A model generated the notes under the pieces. It was given only the letters and a program-made list of their open reading frames with translations, was not told where the DNA came from and searched no databases. This document shows positions 25,850 to 34,238 of a DNA stretch of 64,000 bases, in pieces. Each line of letters begins with the position of its first letter. Within the stretch, counting starts at the first letter, position 1. The stretch is from Pectinatus frisingensis (GTDB taxonomy: Bacteria > Bacillota > Negativicutes > Selenomonadales > Selenomonadaceae): contig NZ_WIQU01000032.1 of the NCBI RefSeq assembly GCF_015732285.1, positions 62,626 through 126,625 of the forward strand. The letters run 5' to 3'. The position numbers were made by a program, and so were the translations under genes.

Positions 25850-26584
25850 TCAGCTTTGTTGCTGCAGTCGTGATAAAGCAGCATCAAAGAAATCATTTTG
25901 ATATTTTATGAAAATATCATCCGGCAGAAACTTTTTATTTAATGCCCGTTGTGTTTCGGTAGAAATTTTTTTATCAGTTACGATTTCTTTACCGGCTTTG
26001 GACATATAATCAAAGTATTCAGTCATTATTGATTTTACGCATGGTGTGTTATTTTGCAGTAAACTACCTTGAGACGTATATAATTCACATAACAATTCTG
26101 TATTCATATTTAAGGCCATTCGCTTGATCCAATGAGAAACCACTTGAAAATGAGAATGTTCTGCAAAACCACAATTCGACATAAAAATCAACTTTGGAAA
26201 TTTTTTATTTAATCTGTTGGGGTGGCGGCATTCACCATTAGTGTCTTTATTGAAATGAGGATCGATAGTGACAATAAACCGATCTACAAAATCTTTCATC
26301 AGTCCTGTAATATTGTCAACATAAAGAGGTGAAGCCAGAAGTAAAATATCTGCATTAGTACATATCTGGACTAATGCCTCCATGTCATCTTTTATAATGC
26401 ATTTTCCAGGTGTTTTTAACCAACAGGCAAAGCAGCCGCGGCAATGTTCAATATGTTTTTCTGCTAAAAAAATATTGACGGTTTGGGCATTGGCTTGCCG
26501 GGCACCGTCTAAAAACGATTTTACCATTTGGTGTGTGTTGCTGTTTCTACCTCGCGGGCTGCCATTTATGGCTGCTATTTTCAT
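25850..26584 (-). CDS. NADPH-dependent FMN reductase-like flavoprotein
   Basis: 244 residues. The N-terminus MKIAAINGSPRGRNSNTHQM is the FMN phosphate loop of the NADPH-dependent FMN reductase/iron-sulfur flavoprotein group. HCRGCFACWLKTPGKC carries a cysteine cluster that in relatives holds a 4Fe-4S or disulfide. LLLASPLYVDNITGLMKDF is the second flavodoxin motif. It probably transfers electrons to quinones, metals or xenobiotics. It lies between the PadR gene (upstream) and the EFR1-type gene. Confidence 0.87.
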   Translation of the reverse strand: MKIAAINGSPRGRNSNTHQMVKSFLDGARQANAQTVNIFLAEKHIEHCRGCFACWLKTPGKCIIKDDMEALVQICTNADILLLASPLYVDNITGLMKDFVDRFIVTIDPHFNKDTNGECRHPNRLNKKFPKLIFMSNCGFAEHSHFQVVSHWIKRMALNMNTELLCELYTSQGSLLQNNTPCVKSIMTEYFDYMSKAGKEIVTDKKISTETQRALNKKFLPDDIFIKYQNDFFDAALSRLQQQS

Positions 26585-26626
26585 ATTTAAAGTCTCCCTT
26601 ATAAAATAATCAATGGGTAACAGTAA

Positions 26627-27184
26627 TTAAAAGTTGACTTGTTTTTTCAGGTATTTATCAATATCATCAAGACATTTCTGGGCCCATTTTATATCAGCGG
26701 TACAGCAGCTGATGCCACGCTGAAGTGTCATGTTGCCGAAAAAACATATTTTCTCATTTAGATTTGCCGAGATATGTTTTTTGATGTCATTGTAAGTGTC
26801 AAGTTCGTGCTGTTTTTTATTTATAAAATTTTTTAATTGATATATCAGCTGAGTGATATCCATATTATCGGCAAAAAAAATCTTTGTCAAAAATTCACTT
26901 TTTATTGTTTCCGACGATGGGACTGAACAATCCCTGAGCCAGTTTAAAAATTCTTTTTTGCCGGTATCTGTGATAGAATAAATTTTTTTATCTGGTTTTC
27001 CATTTTGGGGTTGTATTTTGCAACTGACCCAGCCTTTTTTCTTCATGCCGGAAAGTTCACGATAAATTTGGCTTATGTGTGCATCCCAGAAAAAAACAAT
27101 TGATGATGCAAATTTTTGTTTTATTTGATAACCGGTCATAGAATTACGTGATAGTAAACCGAGCAGTGCATGGTGTAGCAGCAT
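26627..27184 (-). CDS. PadR family transcriptional regulator
   Basis: 185 residues with an N-terminal winged helix (HALLGLLSRNSMTGYQIKQ, then ISQIYRELSGMKKKGWVSC) and a C-terminal helical Vir-like dimerisation part. PadR proteins usually repress detoxification or efflux genes and release on binding phenolic or other ligands. It is the first gene of the minus-strand group with the flavoprotein and EFR1-type genes. A dyad in its promoter suggests autoregulation. Confidence 0.9.
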   Translation of the reverse strand: MLLHHALLGLLSRNSMTGYQIKQKFASSIVFFWDAHISQIYRELSGMKKKGWVSCKIQPQNGKPDKKIYSITDTGKKEFLNWLRDCSVPSSETIKSEFLTKIFFADNMDITQLIYQLKNFINKKQHELDTYNDIKKHISANLNEKICFFGNMTLQRGISCCTADIKWAQKCLDDIDKYLKKQVNF

Positions 27185-27221
27185 GATTAATCTCCCTAAA
27201 AGTATTTATATTAATATTGTT

Positions 27222-27251
27222 ATATTAGCATATGCATATATGTATTGTCAA
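27222..27251 (-). promoter_or_regulatory. Promoter of padR operon with internal dyad
   Basis: On the minus strand TTGACA (27251-27246), an 18-base spacer and TAATAT (27227-27222). The spacer holds the palindrome ATATGCATAT (27230-27239), a plausible PadR operator because binding there would cover the promoter. Confidence 0.6.
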
Positions 27252-27394
27252 ATATACAGCGCTTTATCTGATACAATTATTTGTAATAAAAAAAGATTTT
27301 GCGCGTTCTTGTAAAATCTTTAAAATAAAATTAATAAAAAATATTTTATGTTTGAATTAAATAATATCCATTTTATATAGAATAGTATATTTTT

Positions 27395-28144
27395 TTATTC
27401 ATATACATAGTTTTGTATTTGTTCGCGCCATATATTATAACCTTTTTTATTTAGATGAAGCCCGTCGATGGTCTCATCTGATGGTAATTTACCATCATTG
27501 CCTGTAAATGGGGCTGTTATATCAAGATAAGGATAATTATATTTATTAGCTAATTTTCTTATATAGGTATTTAATAATTTTATATCGGCATTTGTTCTCA
27601 AATACACTGATGGGAAAATGTCATCATTAAAAGGAAGGACACTTTCCACATATACTTTTGTTCCCGGTAAATTTCTATGTAATAAAAATAGGATTTTGTC
27701 ATAATTATTTACGGTGTCGGATATGGAGCGGTTGTAACAAAGATCATTGGTGCCGATCATCAAAAATATTTTAGGCGGTTTGAGCGCTATTATCTGATTA
27801 ATACGGTTAAGTACACCGAGTGTGGTATCTCCACCTATACCGCGATTGACTACATTTTTGTCGGGGAACAGTTTTGCCCAATCACCTTCATCAGTCATAC
27901 TGTCTCCCAGAAATACTATGGGATTTTTTTCATGCGGTTCCACAGCAAAGTAGGCTTTGCGGATGCGATAATGCAGGCTTAGATAAGGTGGACTGTCCGG
28001 ACTGCGGCCTATGTCGTTTATATATGAGTTAAATCTTCGTTGTCCCCGTTTCAGACTGCCGTTTTGCACAGATACGGCGGCTGCTGCAGCTAATAAAATA
28101 ACTAAAAATATATACAGCTTTTTTGTAATGTTTTCTTTTTCCAA
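27395..28144 (-). CDS. SGNH/GDSL-family hydrolase, membrane-anchored
   Basis: 249 residues. An N-terminal hydrophobic segment (about 9-26) anchors or exports it. The SGNH blocks are complete: FLGDSMTD with nucleophile Ser82, GIGGDTT (Gly104), MIGTNDL (Asn133) and IDGLHLN with Asp227 and His230. Such enzymes de-esterify surface polysaccharides, peptidoglycan or lipids. It is monocistronic, facing away from the tetR gene. The substrate is unknown. Confidence 0.85.
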   Translation of the reverse strand: MEKENITKKLYIFLVILLAAAAAVSVQNGSLKRGQRRFNSYINDIGRSPDSPPYLSLHYRIRKAYFAVEPHEKNPIVFLGDSMTDEGDWAKLFPDKNVVNRGIGGDTTLGVLNRINQIIALKPPKIFLMIGTNDLCYNRSISDTVNNYDKILFLLHRNLPGTKVYVESVLPFNDDIFPSVYLRTNADIKLLNTYIRKLANKYNYPYLDITAPFTGNDGKLPSDETIDGLHLNKKGYNIWREQIQNYVYE

Positions 28145-28274
28145 TTAAAGTTCACTCCTATAAAACATGTTTGCCGATAAATGGCGATAAATATATTTTA
28201 TCATAAAAACCTGTGATCGGTATTTGAATATGAAGTGAATCAGTTTATTGATCGAAGGCAATTTTATAAAACTG

Positions 28275-28322
28275 TTTACATAAGCATGAGATTGTTTTAT
28301 AATATATAGACCAATTGATATA
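28275..28322 (+). promoter_or_regulatory. tetR promoter and TetR operator
   Basis: TTTACA (28275-28280), a 17-base spacer and TATAAT (28298-28303). Directly after the -10 lies ATAGACCAATTGATAT (28306-28321), which matches the site in front of the MFS gene (28965-28980, reverse strand) at 13 of 16 positions. It resembles LmrA/YxaF-type operators. Confidence 0.75.
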
Positions 28323-28350
28323 ATTAACTTTATAGAAGGAGAATATATAT

Positions 28351-28920
28351 ATGAATACAAAAAACAATTCTCGTGAAAAGATTGTGGGAACGGCATCAGA
28401 TTTGTTTCAGTCCCAGGGGTTCTATGCAACAGGTCTGAATGAAATAATTAAAAAAAGCGGGTCACCTAAGGGATCATTATATTATTACTTTCCCGAGGGA
28501 AAAGAAGAACTTGGTGTAGCTGCTGTTAAATTTGCCGGCAGATCCATCCAGCAAAAAATTAAGGATGGTTTAGATCGATATACCGATCCAATATTGGCAA
28601 TTAATGCAGTCATAAAAGATATGATAACCGCATTGAAACAAGATGGAAAACTAAAAAACACTTCGCTGAGTCTGGTCGCATTGGAAACCTATTTATCTAG
28701 TGAAGCATTGCGGACAGCTTGTAGTGAATCGTTTTCTGCCTTGGAAAATATTTATGCCCAAAAATTATTGGATAGTGGGGTACCAAAGGAGCGGGCAGAA
28801 CAATTGGGTATAGTAATCCAATCACTTATGGAAGGAGCTATTTTACTTTCTGTTACACATCACGATACAACCGCATTGGGGTTGGCTGCAAAACAAATTG
28901 AAATTTTATTAAAAAAATAA
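28351..28920 (+). CDS. TetR/AcrR family repressor (LmrA/YxaF-like)
   Basis: 189 residues. The N-terminal HTH spans about 8-55 (REKIVGTASDLFQSQGFYAT, then GLNEIIKKSGSPKGSLYYYF). The C-terminal ligand domain resembles the LmrA/YxaF group, whose members control multidrug MFS pumps. GAAGGAGA precedes the ATG. Operators in its own promoter and in front of the following MFS gene indicate a drug-responsive repressor of both. Confidence 0.88.
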   Translation: MNTKNNSREKIVGTASDLFQSQGFYATGLNEIIKKSGSPKGSLYYYFPEGKEELGVAAVKFAGRSIQQKIKDGLDRYTDPILAINAVIKDMITALKQDGKLKNTSLSLVALETYLSSEALRTACSESFSALENIYAQKLLDSGVPKERAEQLGIVIQSLMEGAILLSVTHHDTTALGLAAKQIEILLKK

Positions 28921-28964
28921 TTAAAAAAATAGTTAAAGAGATAATATCTTTTTTGGCATAATAT

Positions 28965-28980
28965 ATAACAACTAGTCTAT
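28965..28980 (-). promoter_or_regulatory. Second TetR operator, in front of MFS gene
   Basis: Read on the minus strand: ATAGACTAGTTGTTAT. Compared with ATAGACCAATTGATAT before tetR, it differs at three positions. It sits 19 bases upstream of the MFS start codon. Confidence 0.7.
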
Positions 28981-28998
28981 ATAAAGGAAGCAATTAGT

Positions 28999-30405
28999 AT
29001 GCAAGATAAACATAGCAAATATTCGGTCCGAGCAATGATGCTGGTTTTATTGCTTGGTGGTTTTTTATCACTTTTTAATGAAACAATTTTAAATGTAGCT
29101 TTGACGCCAATCATGCGTGAAATGAATGTTACCGCCGCAATAGTACAGTGGCTTTCAACGGGATATGTCCTGACCGTAGCAGTGATGGTTCCAATTTCAG
29201 CTTTTTTAATACATACTTTTACGACCAGACAGCTATACTTAGGAGCGATGGGGCTTTTTTTCGCGGGAACGATTTTGGCTGTTTTTGCTCCTGCATTCAT
29301 AGTATTGTTGTTGGCAAGAATGTTGCAGGCCACGGGAACCGGGTTACTGGCACCTATTATGATTGATACAGCGCTGGCTATTTATCCGCGTGAGAAATAC
29401 GGTTATGTTATGGGAATTTGTACATGTATCATTTTGGTCGGACCATCAGTCGGACCAATTGTTTCCGGTATCGTATTACAATTTTTCCCATGGCGGGCAT
29501 TATTTATATTATTAATGCCGATTATTGCAGTATGTATGTTAGGCAGCTGGTTTTGTCTGAAAAGCGTGATAAAAATTACTCATCCGCGTATTGATGTGTT
29601 ATCAATTATTTTTTCGACAACTGGTTTTGCAGCGTTGGTTTATGGTATGAGTGTGATTGGCTCGAATGCCGATATGATTGTGATAATGTCGATCTTTATA
29701 GTAGGTGTTTTATCCTTAGCAATTTTTGCTAAAAGACAATTGTCACTACAAGAACCAATGCTTAATATCAGGGTATTTGCAAAACCATATTTTACTTTAT
29801 GTGCTATATTGGTTATTATAATTCAAATGGTGCAATTTTCTATAAATATAATTTTACCAATGCTATTTGAAGATGGGTTGAGACTATCTTCACTTCAGGC
29901 AGCATTGATTTTATTTCCTGCGGTGCTGGTATGCAGTGTTATGACAACGGTATCCGGTAGAATGTATGACAGGCTTGGCGGAAAAACATTAATTCCATTG
30001 GGAATATTTTTAATGGGGATTTTTTTATTTATTTTGTCCAGGGTGCAAGTCACTACTTCGGTTTTGACAATTGCTTTGCTCGATGCAGTTATATATTTTG
30101 GCATAGCTTTGGCATGGGCACCGGTTCAGTCCACTGCGCTGCAACAATTGTCAACACGCAGCCAGACACATGGTGTGGCAATTATCAACACCTTTGTACA
30201 ATTAGGGTCAGCATTGGGAACGCCGTTGTTTGTCGGTCTTATGACAGCAGGTAAAAATTCTTATTTAATGAATTCTCAGCAGTTAGATACTGCATTAGTG
30301 CACACTCAAGCATTGTATAGTGGTTTCAATTATGCTATAAGTGTAGGAACGATTATAATATTCACAGCTTTTTTGGCGGCATTACTGCTAAGATTAAAAA
30401 AATAA
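28999..30405 (+). CDS. MFS multidrug efflux transporter (DHA2-like)
   Basis: 468 residues and highly hydrophobic, with the length and predicted 14 spans of the DHA2 family. The motif-C-like stretch GICTCIILVGPSVGPIVSGI and the opening LLLGGFLSLFNETILNVALT are typical of proton-driven drug exporters. AAAGGAAG precedes the ATG. It lies 78 bases after tetR, with its own operator, so substrates probably include the ligand sensed by TetR. Confidence 0.88.
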   Translation: MQDKHSKYSVRAMMLVLLLGGFLSLFNETILNVALTPIMREMNVTAAIVQWLSTGYVLTVAVMVPISAFLIHTFTTRQLYLGAMGLFFAGTILAVFAPAFIVLLLARMLQATGTGLLAPIMIDTALAIYPREKYGYVMGICTCIILVGPSVGPIVSGIVLQFFPWRALFILLMPIIAVCMLGSWFCLKSVIKITHPRIDVLSIIFSTTGFAALVYGMSVIGSNADMIVIMSIFIVGVLSLAIFAKRQLSLQEPMLNIRVFAKPYFTLCAILVIIIQMVQFSINIILPMLFEDGLRLSSLQAALILFPAVLVCSVMTTVSGRMYDRLGGKTLIPLGIFLMGIFLFILSRVQVTTSVLTIALLDAVIYFGIALAWAPVQSTALQQLSTRSQTHGVAIINTFVQLGSALGTPLFVGLMTAGKNSYLMNSQQLDTALVHTQALYSGFNYAISVGTIIIFTAFLAALLLRLKK

Positions 30406-30423
30406 ATTTAAAATTGTAATATA

Positions 30424-30452
30424 TTGAACTTTTCAGTTAATAATACTATAAT
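30424..30452 (+). promoter_or_regulatory. Promoter of the dehydrogenase gene
   Basis: TTGAAC (30424-30429), a 17-base spacer and TATAAT (30447-30452), placed 46 bases before the ATG at 30499. It separates this gene from the efflux pair. Confidence 0.65.
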
Positions 30453-30498
30453 TGAGTTAGTGAAAAAAATCTCATATGTATGAAGGGAAGTTTTGGAA

Positions 30499-31608
30499 AT
30501 GAGCACAATTCCGGAAAAGGCAAGAATTGCCGTTCTCACGGGAACTAAAAAAATCGATATCATGGAATTACCAGTACCTTCTATTAATGATGATGAGGTA
30601 TTGGTAAAAGTTGAACAAGTAGGGATTTGCGGTACGGATGTTCATGAATACAAAGGAGATCCATTTGGTTATATTCCTGTGGAACTGGGGCATGAAGGGA
30701 CAGGAACAATTGTAAAAATTGGTAAGAATGTCACCAAGGATTATTCGGGTAAACCATTAAAAATCGGGGATAAGGTCGTTACAGGCTTAAAACCATGCGG
30801 TGTCTGTGAAACATGCACTAAACATCCTGAGATAATTCATCTTTGTGATCACGGTGAAATTTTCGGATTGCTGCCGGGCGAGGCGGCTTACAGAAATTTC
30901 AACGGATGGTTTGGTGAATATATGAAGATAAATGCCGGAGGTGTTATTTTTAATGTAAGTGATATGGACGTTGATTTAAGAACATTAATTGAACCATCGG
31001 CCGTTATTATTCATGCGATAGAAAAAGCAAAGGAAATATTTGATTTTAAACATGGTTCATATGTTCTGGTCCAGGGCTGCGGACCGATTGGCCTGCTTTT
31101 GCTGACTGCCGTGCGTACTATGGGAGTGCGTAATATCATTGCCGTCGATGGAGATGAAAAGCGTTTGACAATGGCCAAGAAACTGGGAGCTGCAGTTACT
31201 ATTAACTTTATGAAAGAAGATGCCTTAGCCAAAGTCAAGGAATTGGCAAACGGGTATGGAGTGGAAATGGCATTTCAGTGCACAGGCTCACCTAAAGCGG
31301 CGTCGACGATATGGCATTATGTAAGACGTGGCGGATCAATGTGCGAATTGGGATTTTTTGTTAATAACGGTGAAACCACCTACAATCCTCATTTTGATAT
31401 CTGCAATAAAGAAATAAAAGTCACCGGATCATGGACTTATCAGGCTAAAGACTGGCTGCAGGCAATGGATTTTCTGAAAGAAGCACAGGAACGCAAACTA
31501 CCGGTTACCGAATTACTAACACATAAATATAATTTGGCGGACATTAACGATGCTATGGAAATGAATATAAGCATGCAGGGATTGAAGATCGTTATAAAAG
31601 GTGAATGA
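30499..31608 (+). CDS. Zinc-dependent polyol-type dehydrogenase (MDR family)
   Basis: 369 residues. Catalytic zinc ligands are Cys44 (GICGTDVHE), His65 and Glu66 (LGHEGTG). The structural-zinc cysteines are in CGVCETC plus a fourth at residue 116. The NAD(P)-binding motif is VLVQGCGPIGLL. This matches sorbitol/L-iditol, xylitol or threonine dehydrogenases; the exact alcohol is undetermined. The ATG at 30499 was preferred to the in-frame TTG at 30493 because AAGGGA lies ten bases before it. No neighbouring gene fixes the pathway. Confidence 0.87.
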   Translation: MSTIPEKARIAVLTGTKKIDIMELPVPSINDDEVLVKVEQVGICGTDVHEYKGDPFGYIPVELGHEGTGTIVKIGKNVTKDYSGKPLKIGDKVVTGLKPCGVCETCTKHPEIIHLCDHGEIFGLLPGEAAYRNFNGWFGEYMKINAGGVIFNVSDMDVDLRTLIEPSAVIIHAIEKAKEIFDFKHGSYVLVQGCGPIGLLLLTAVRTMGVRNIIAVDGDEKRLTMAKKLGAAVTINFMKEDALAKVKELANGYGVEMAFQCTGSPKAASTIWHYVRRGGSMCELGFFVNNGETTYNPHFDICNKEIKVTGSWTYQAKDWLQAMDFLKEAQERKLPVTELLTHKYNLADINDAMEMNISMQGLKIVIKGE

Positions 31609-31644
31609 TGAAAGACAAATAGGCATGTTTGTTTTGGAGCATAT

Positions 31645-31737
31645 GGGGCTGTCGCACGCAACTATTTTTGTAAGGTCAATGTTGTTTATGTGACAGCCCC
31701 ATCTTTATGAGGTCGATATTATTCGTGTGACAGCTCC
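31645..31737. repeat. Short copy of dispersed palindromic repeat, plus half copy
   Basis: GGGGCTGTCGCAC (from 31645) pairs with TATGTGACAGCCCC (ending 31700) around a 30-base centre. A second right terminus, ending CGTGTGACAGCTCC at 31737, follows and could pair with GGAGC at 31636-31640. It lies between convergent genes and may act as a bidirectional terminator. Confidence 0.65.
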
Positions 31738-31764
31738 AATGATAAATGTGAAAGAAAATGACAA

Positions 31765-32412
31765 TTAGGTAAAAAATTCATTTTCTATGGCTATACATAG
31801 TGCATGATAAATTGGCAGGTGTAATTCTTGAATTTTGTAAGTATTTAGTTCAGGAACTTTAATGCAAATATCAGAAAAATTTTGTAATTTACCGCCGGTT
31901 TTACCTGTGAGAGCGATAGTTATCATATGCTTTGCTTTAGCTATTTGCATAGCATAAATAATATTGTCAGAGTTACCGGAAGTACTAATTCCTAATAGTA
32001 TATCACCCTCATTGCCGAGTCCTAATACTTGTTGGGCAAATACTAAATCAGCTGACTGATCATTAGAAAATGCAGTAGTTAGGGCAACTTGATTTACTAA
32101 AGAAAGGGCAGGAAGACTTTCTTGTAAATTGTTAAAAAAATATGCAGCATTTTCAGGATAAAGATTTTTTAATTTTTGATATAATGAATGTTTTAATTTC
32201 CTTGATAATAAAAATCCTTTCATTAACTCGCCTACAATATGCTCGGAATCAGCAGCGCTGCCACCATTACCGCAAATCAATAATTTGTGGTTGTGGCGGT
32301 AGGTATTGCAAATTGCTGTTAGCGCATTTGTAATATCTTTTTTACATATAAATAAAGCACTATATCGTTCCATGAGTTCGTTTATTACAAGTAAAGTCGA
32401 TTTTTTTATCAA
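31765..32412 (-). CDS. SIS-domain phosphosugar isomerase (GmhA/DiaA-like)
   Basis: 215 residues with a single SIS fold. ICGNGGSAADSEHIVGELM is the phosphate-binding motif of GmhA (sedoheptulose-7-phosphate isomerase) and DiaA-like proteins; GISTSGNSDNIIYA is the second SIS motif. It is the last gene of a minus-strand operon with an ascorbate-family PTS and a split transketolase. That context suggests a catabolic aldose-ketose phosphate isomerase rather than LPS heptose synthesis. Confidence 0.83.
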   Translation of the reverse strand: MIKKSTLLVINELMERYSALFICKKDITNALTAICNTYRHNHKLLICGNGGSAADSEHIVGELMKGFLLSRKLKHSLYQKLKNLYPENAAYFFNNLQESLPALSLVNQVALTTAFSNDQSADLVFAQQVLGLGNEGDILLGISTSGNSDNIIYAMQIAKAKHMITIALTGKTGGKLQNFSDICIKVPELNTYKIQELHLPIYHALCIAIENEFFT

Positions 32413-32434
32413 TGTATTTACTCCTTGGAGAAAG

Positions 32435-33373
32435 TTACATATTGTTTTTCATTGTAATAGCTTTTTTTACAGCGGCTGCGATATCAGTGGCTTTTAGATG
32501 ATAAGCCTGCAATAAGACATTGTAATCGCCTGATGTCCCATAACAATCCTTGATACCGACAAACTGCATAGGTACAGGAACCGTTGTGCTTAGAACTTCT
32601 GATACGGCTGAACCAAGTCCGCCGATTATATTGTGTTCTTCTGCAGTGACGATAGCACCGGTAACTTTTGCGGCACGAATAATAAGGTTACGGTCAATGG
32701 GCTTTATAGAGGGCATATTGATAACACAAAGACTGATATTGGATTTTTTTAGTAATTTTGCTGCCGTTATAGCTTCTGGTACCATAATGCCAGTAGCTAT
32801 GACACTGCAATCAGTTCCCGGACATATTATTTCACCTTGACCAATTTTGAATTTATAATTTTCGTCATGATAATCATTGACACCAATCCGGCTTATACGC
32901 ATATATACTGGTCCCTGATAATTATAAGCCGTTTTTAGCATAGCGGCTGTTTCAGGTGCATCAGATGAACATAATACGGTCATATTGGGAAGAGCTCTCA
33001 TTATAGCCAAATCGGCCACGGCCTCATGAGAAGCGCCATCATAGCCTACACTGACACCGGCATGAGTGCCTGCTAACTTCACATTTAGGTTTGGATAGGC
33101 AATTGTATTGCGGATTTGGTCCAGTGCCCGTCCAACTAAAAATACAGAGAAGGTTGAGACAATTGGAATCATTCCGCATACAGAAAGGCCGGCAGCGGTA
33201 CCGACCATATCCTGTTCGGCAATACCGACATCTATATAGCGCTGTGGACAGACACTTTTAAACATTAATGATTTTGTGGCAGAACCAAGATCGGCGTCCA
33301 AAACGACGAGCCGCGGATCATCTTTCATCAATTGCAGTGTACGGCCAAATGTTTCACGCATAGCAATCCCCAT
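32435..33373 (-). CDS. Transketolase, C-terminal subunit
   Basis: 312 residues carrying the pyrimidine-binding and C-terminal domains of transketolase. VGIAEQDMVGTAAGL contains the catalytic Glu that activates thiamine diphosphate. FLVGRALDQIRN follows, and the last third is the transketolase C domain. It overlaps the N-terminal subunit gene by one base, so the two are translationally coupled and expected to form one enzyme. Gene splitting of this type is common in Firmicutes and archaea. Confidence 0.9.
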   Translation of the reverse strand: MGIAMRETFGRTLQLMKDDPRLVVLDADLGSATKSLMFKSVCPQRYIDVGIAEQDMVGTAAGLSVCGMIPIVSTFSVFLVGRALDQIRNTIAYPNLNVKLAGTHAGVSVGYDGASHEAVADLAIMRALPNMTVLCSSDAPETAAMLKTAYNYQGPVYMRISRIGVNDYHDENYKFKIGQGEIICPGTDCSVIATGIMVPEAITAAKLLKKSNISLCVINMPSIKPIDRNLIIRAAKVTGAIVTAEEHNIIGGLGSAVSEVLSTTVPVPMQFVGIKDCYGTSGDYNVLLQAYHLKATDIAAAVKKAITMKNNM

Positions 33374-34191
33374 TATAGTTCACCTTCAAGTTCCTGTAAG
33401 GCTGTTTTATATTCCTGCGGGTTAGGCACACCGCTATGCCATTTGATATTGTTTTCCATGTATGAGATCCCCTTCCCTTTTATTGTCTTTGCAATGATGA
33501 CCGAGGGTTTGTTCTTTACTCTTTTTACTTTTTTCAGAGCGGTTAATATTTGTGGGATAGCGTTGCCGTCAATAACTATGGTATTCCAACCGAAGGCAGA
33601 AAATTTTTTATCAATGGGTTCCACCTGCATCACTTCATCAGTAGGACCGTTGATTTGCAGACCATTTGCATCAATTATTGCTATGAGATTGTCCAGATGA
33701 TATTTTGATGCTGTCATCGCAGCTTCCCATATCTGCCCTTCTTCTAATTCACCGTCACCTAACAATACATAGACACGATAACTTTTATTCTGCAATTTTG
33801 CTGCCAATGCCATTCCATTTCCAATGGATAAGCCTTGACCTAAAGACCCGGATGACATATCCAGTCCAGGCGTTGATTTCATGTCAGGATGTCCTTGCAA
33901 TATAGATCCATATTGACGTAGAGTCAATAATTTTTCTTTTTGGAAAAAACCTTTTTCGGCCAATGCAGCATACAACGAAGTGCATCCATGTCCCTTGGAC
34001 AGTATAAATCTATCACGATCTGGCCATGCGGGATTTTGGACGTCAATATTGAGTTCATTGAAATAAAGAACAGCTAAGATATCGGCTATAGATAAAGCTC
34101 CACCAGGATGACCTGTTTTTACATGATAGATAGCTTTGATGGTATCCAGACGAATTCTCCTGGACACTTCTGTTAAATCGGTAATATCCAT
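33373..34191 (-). CDS. Transketolase, N-terminal subunit
   Basis: 272 residues: the thiamine-diphosphate-binding half. The GDG motif is LLGDGELEEGQIWEAAM with the Asn of IIDANGLQ downstream. KTGHPGGALSIADILAVLYF is the typical N-terminus. It lies 47 bases after the EIIC gene and overlaps the C-terminal subunit gene. A dedicated transketolase in a PTS operon suggests that the imported sugar phosphate is, or becomes, a ketopentose or ketohexose phosphate donor. Confidence 0.9.
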   Translation of the reverse strand: MDITDLTEVSRRIRLDTIKAIYHVKTGHPGGALSIADILAVLYFNELNIDVQNPAWPDRDRFILSKGHGCTSLYAALAEKGFFQKEKLLTLRQYGSILQGHPDMKSTPGLDMSSGSLGQGLSIGNGMALAAKLQNKSYRVYVLLGDGELEEGQIWEAAMTASKYHLDNLIAIIDANGLQINGPTDEVMQVEPIDKKFSAFGWNTIVIDGNAIPQILTALKKVKRVKNKPSVIIAKTIKGKGISYMENNIKWHSGVPNPQEYKTALQELEGEL

Positions 34192-34238
34192 GATGTTTGT
34201 CTCCTGTTAATAATATATTTCGTGTAAATTTTTCATTA

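Noticed and set aside
28145-28429. Minus-strand open frame of 94 codons overlapping the tetR start
   Set aside because: No RBS or recognisable domain, and it covers the tetR promoter and operator.
31765-34191. Sulfoquinovose sulfo-transketolase pathway
   Set aside because: A two-subunit transketolase plus an isomerase recalls that pathway, but there is no sulfoquinovosidase or sulfonate exporter, and PTS import implies a phosphorylated sugar.
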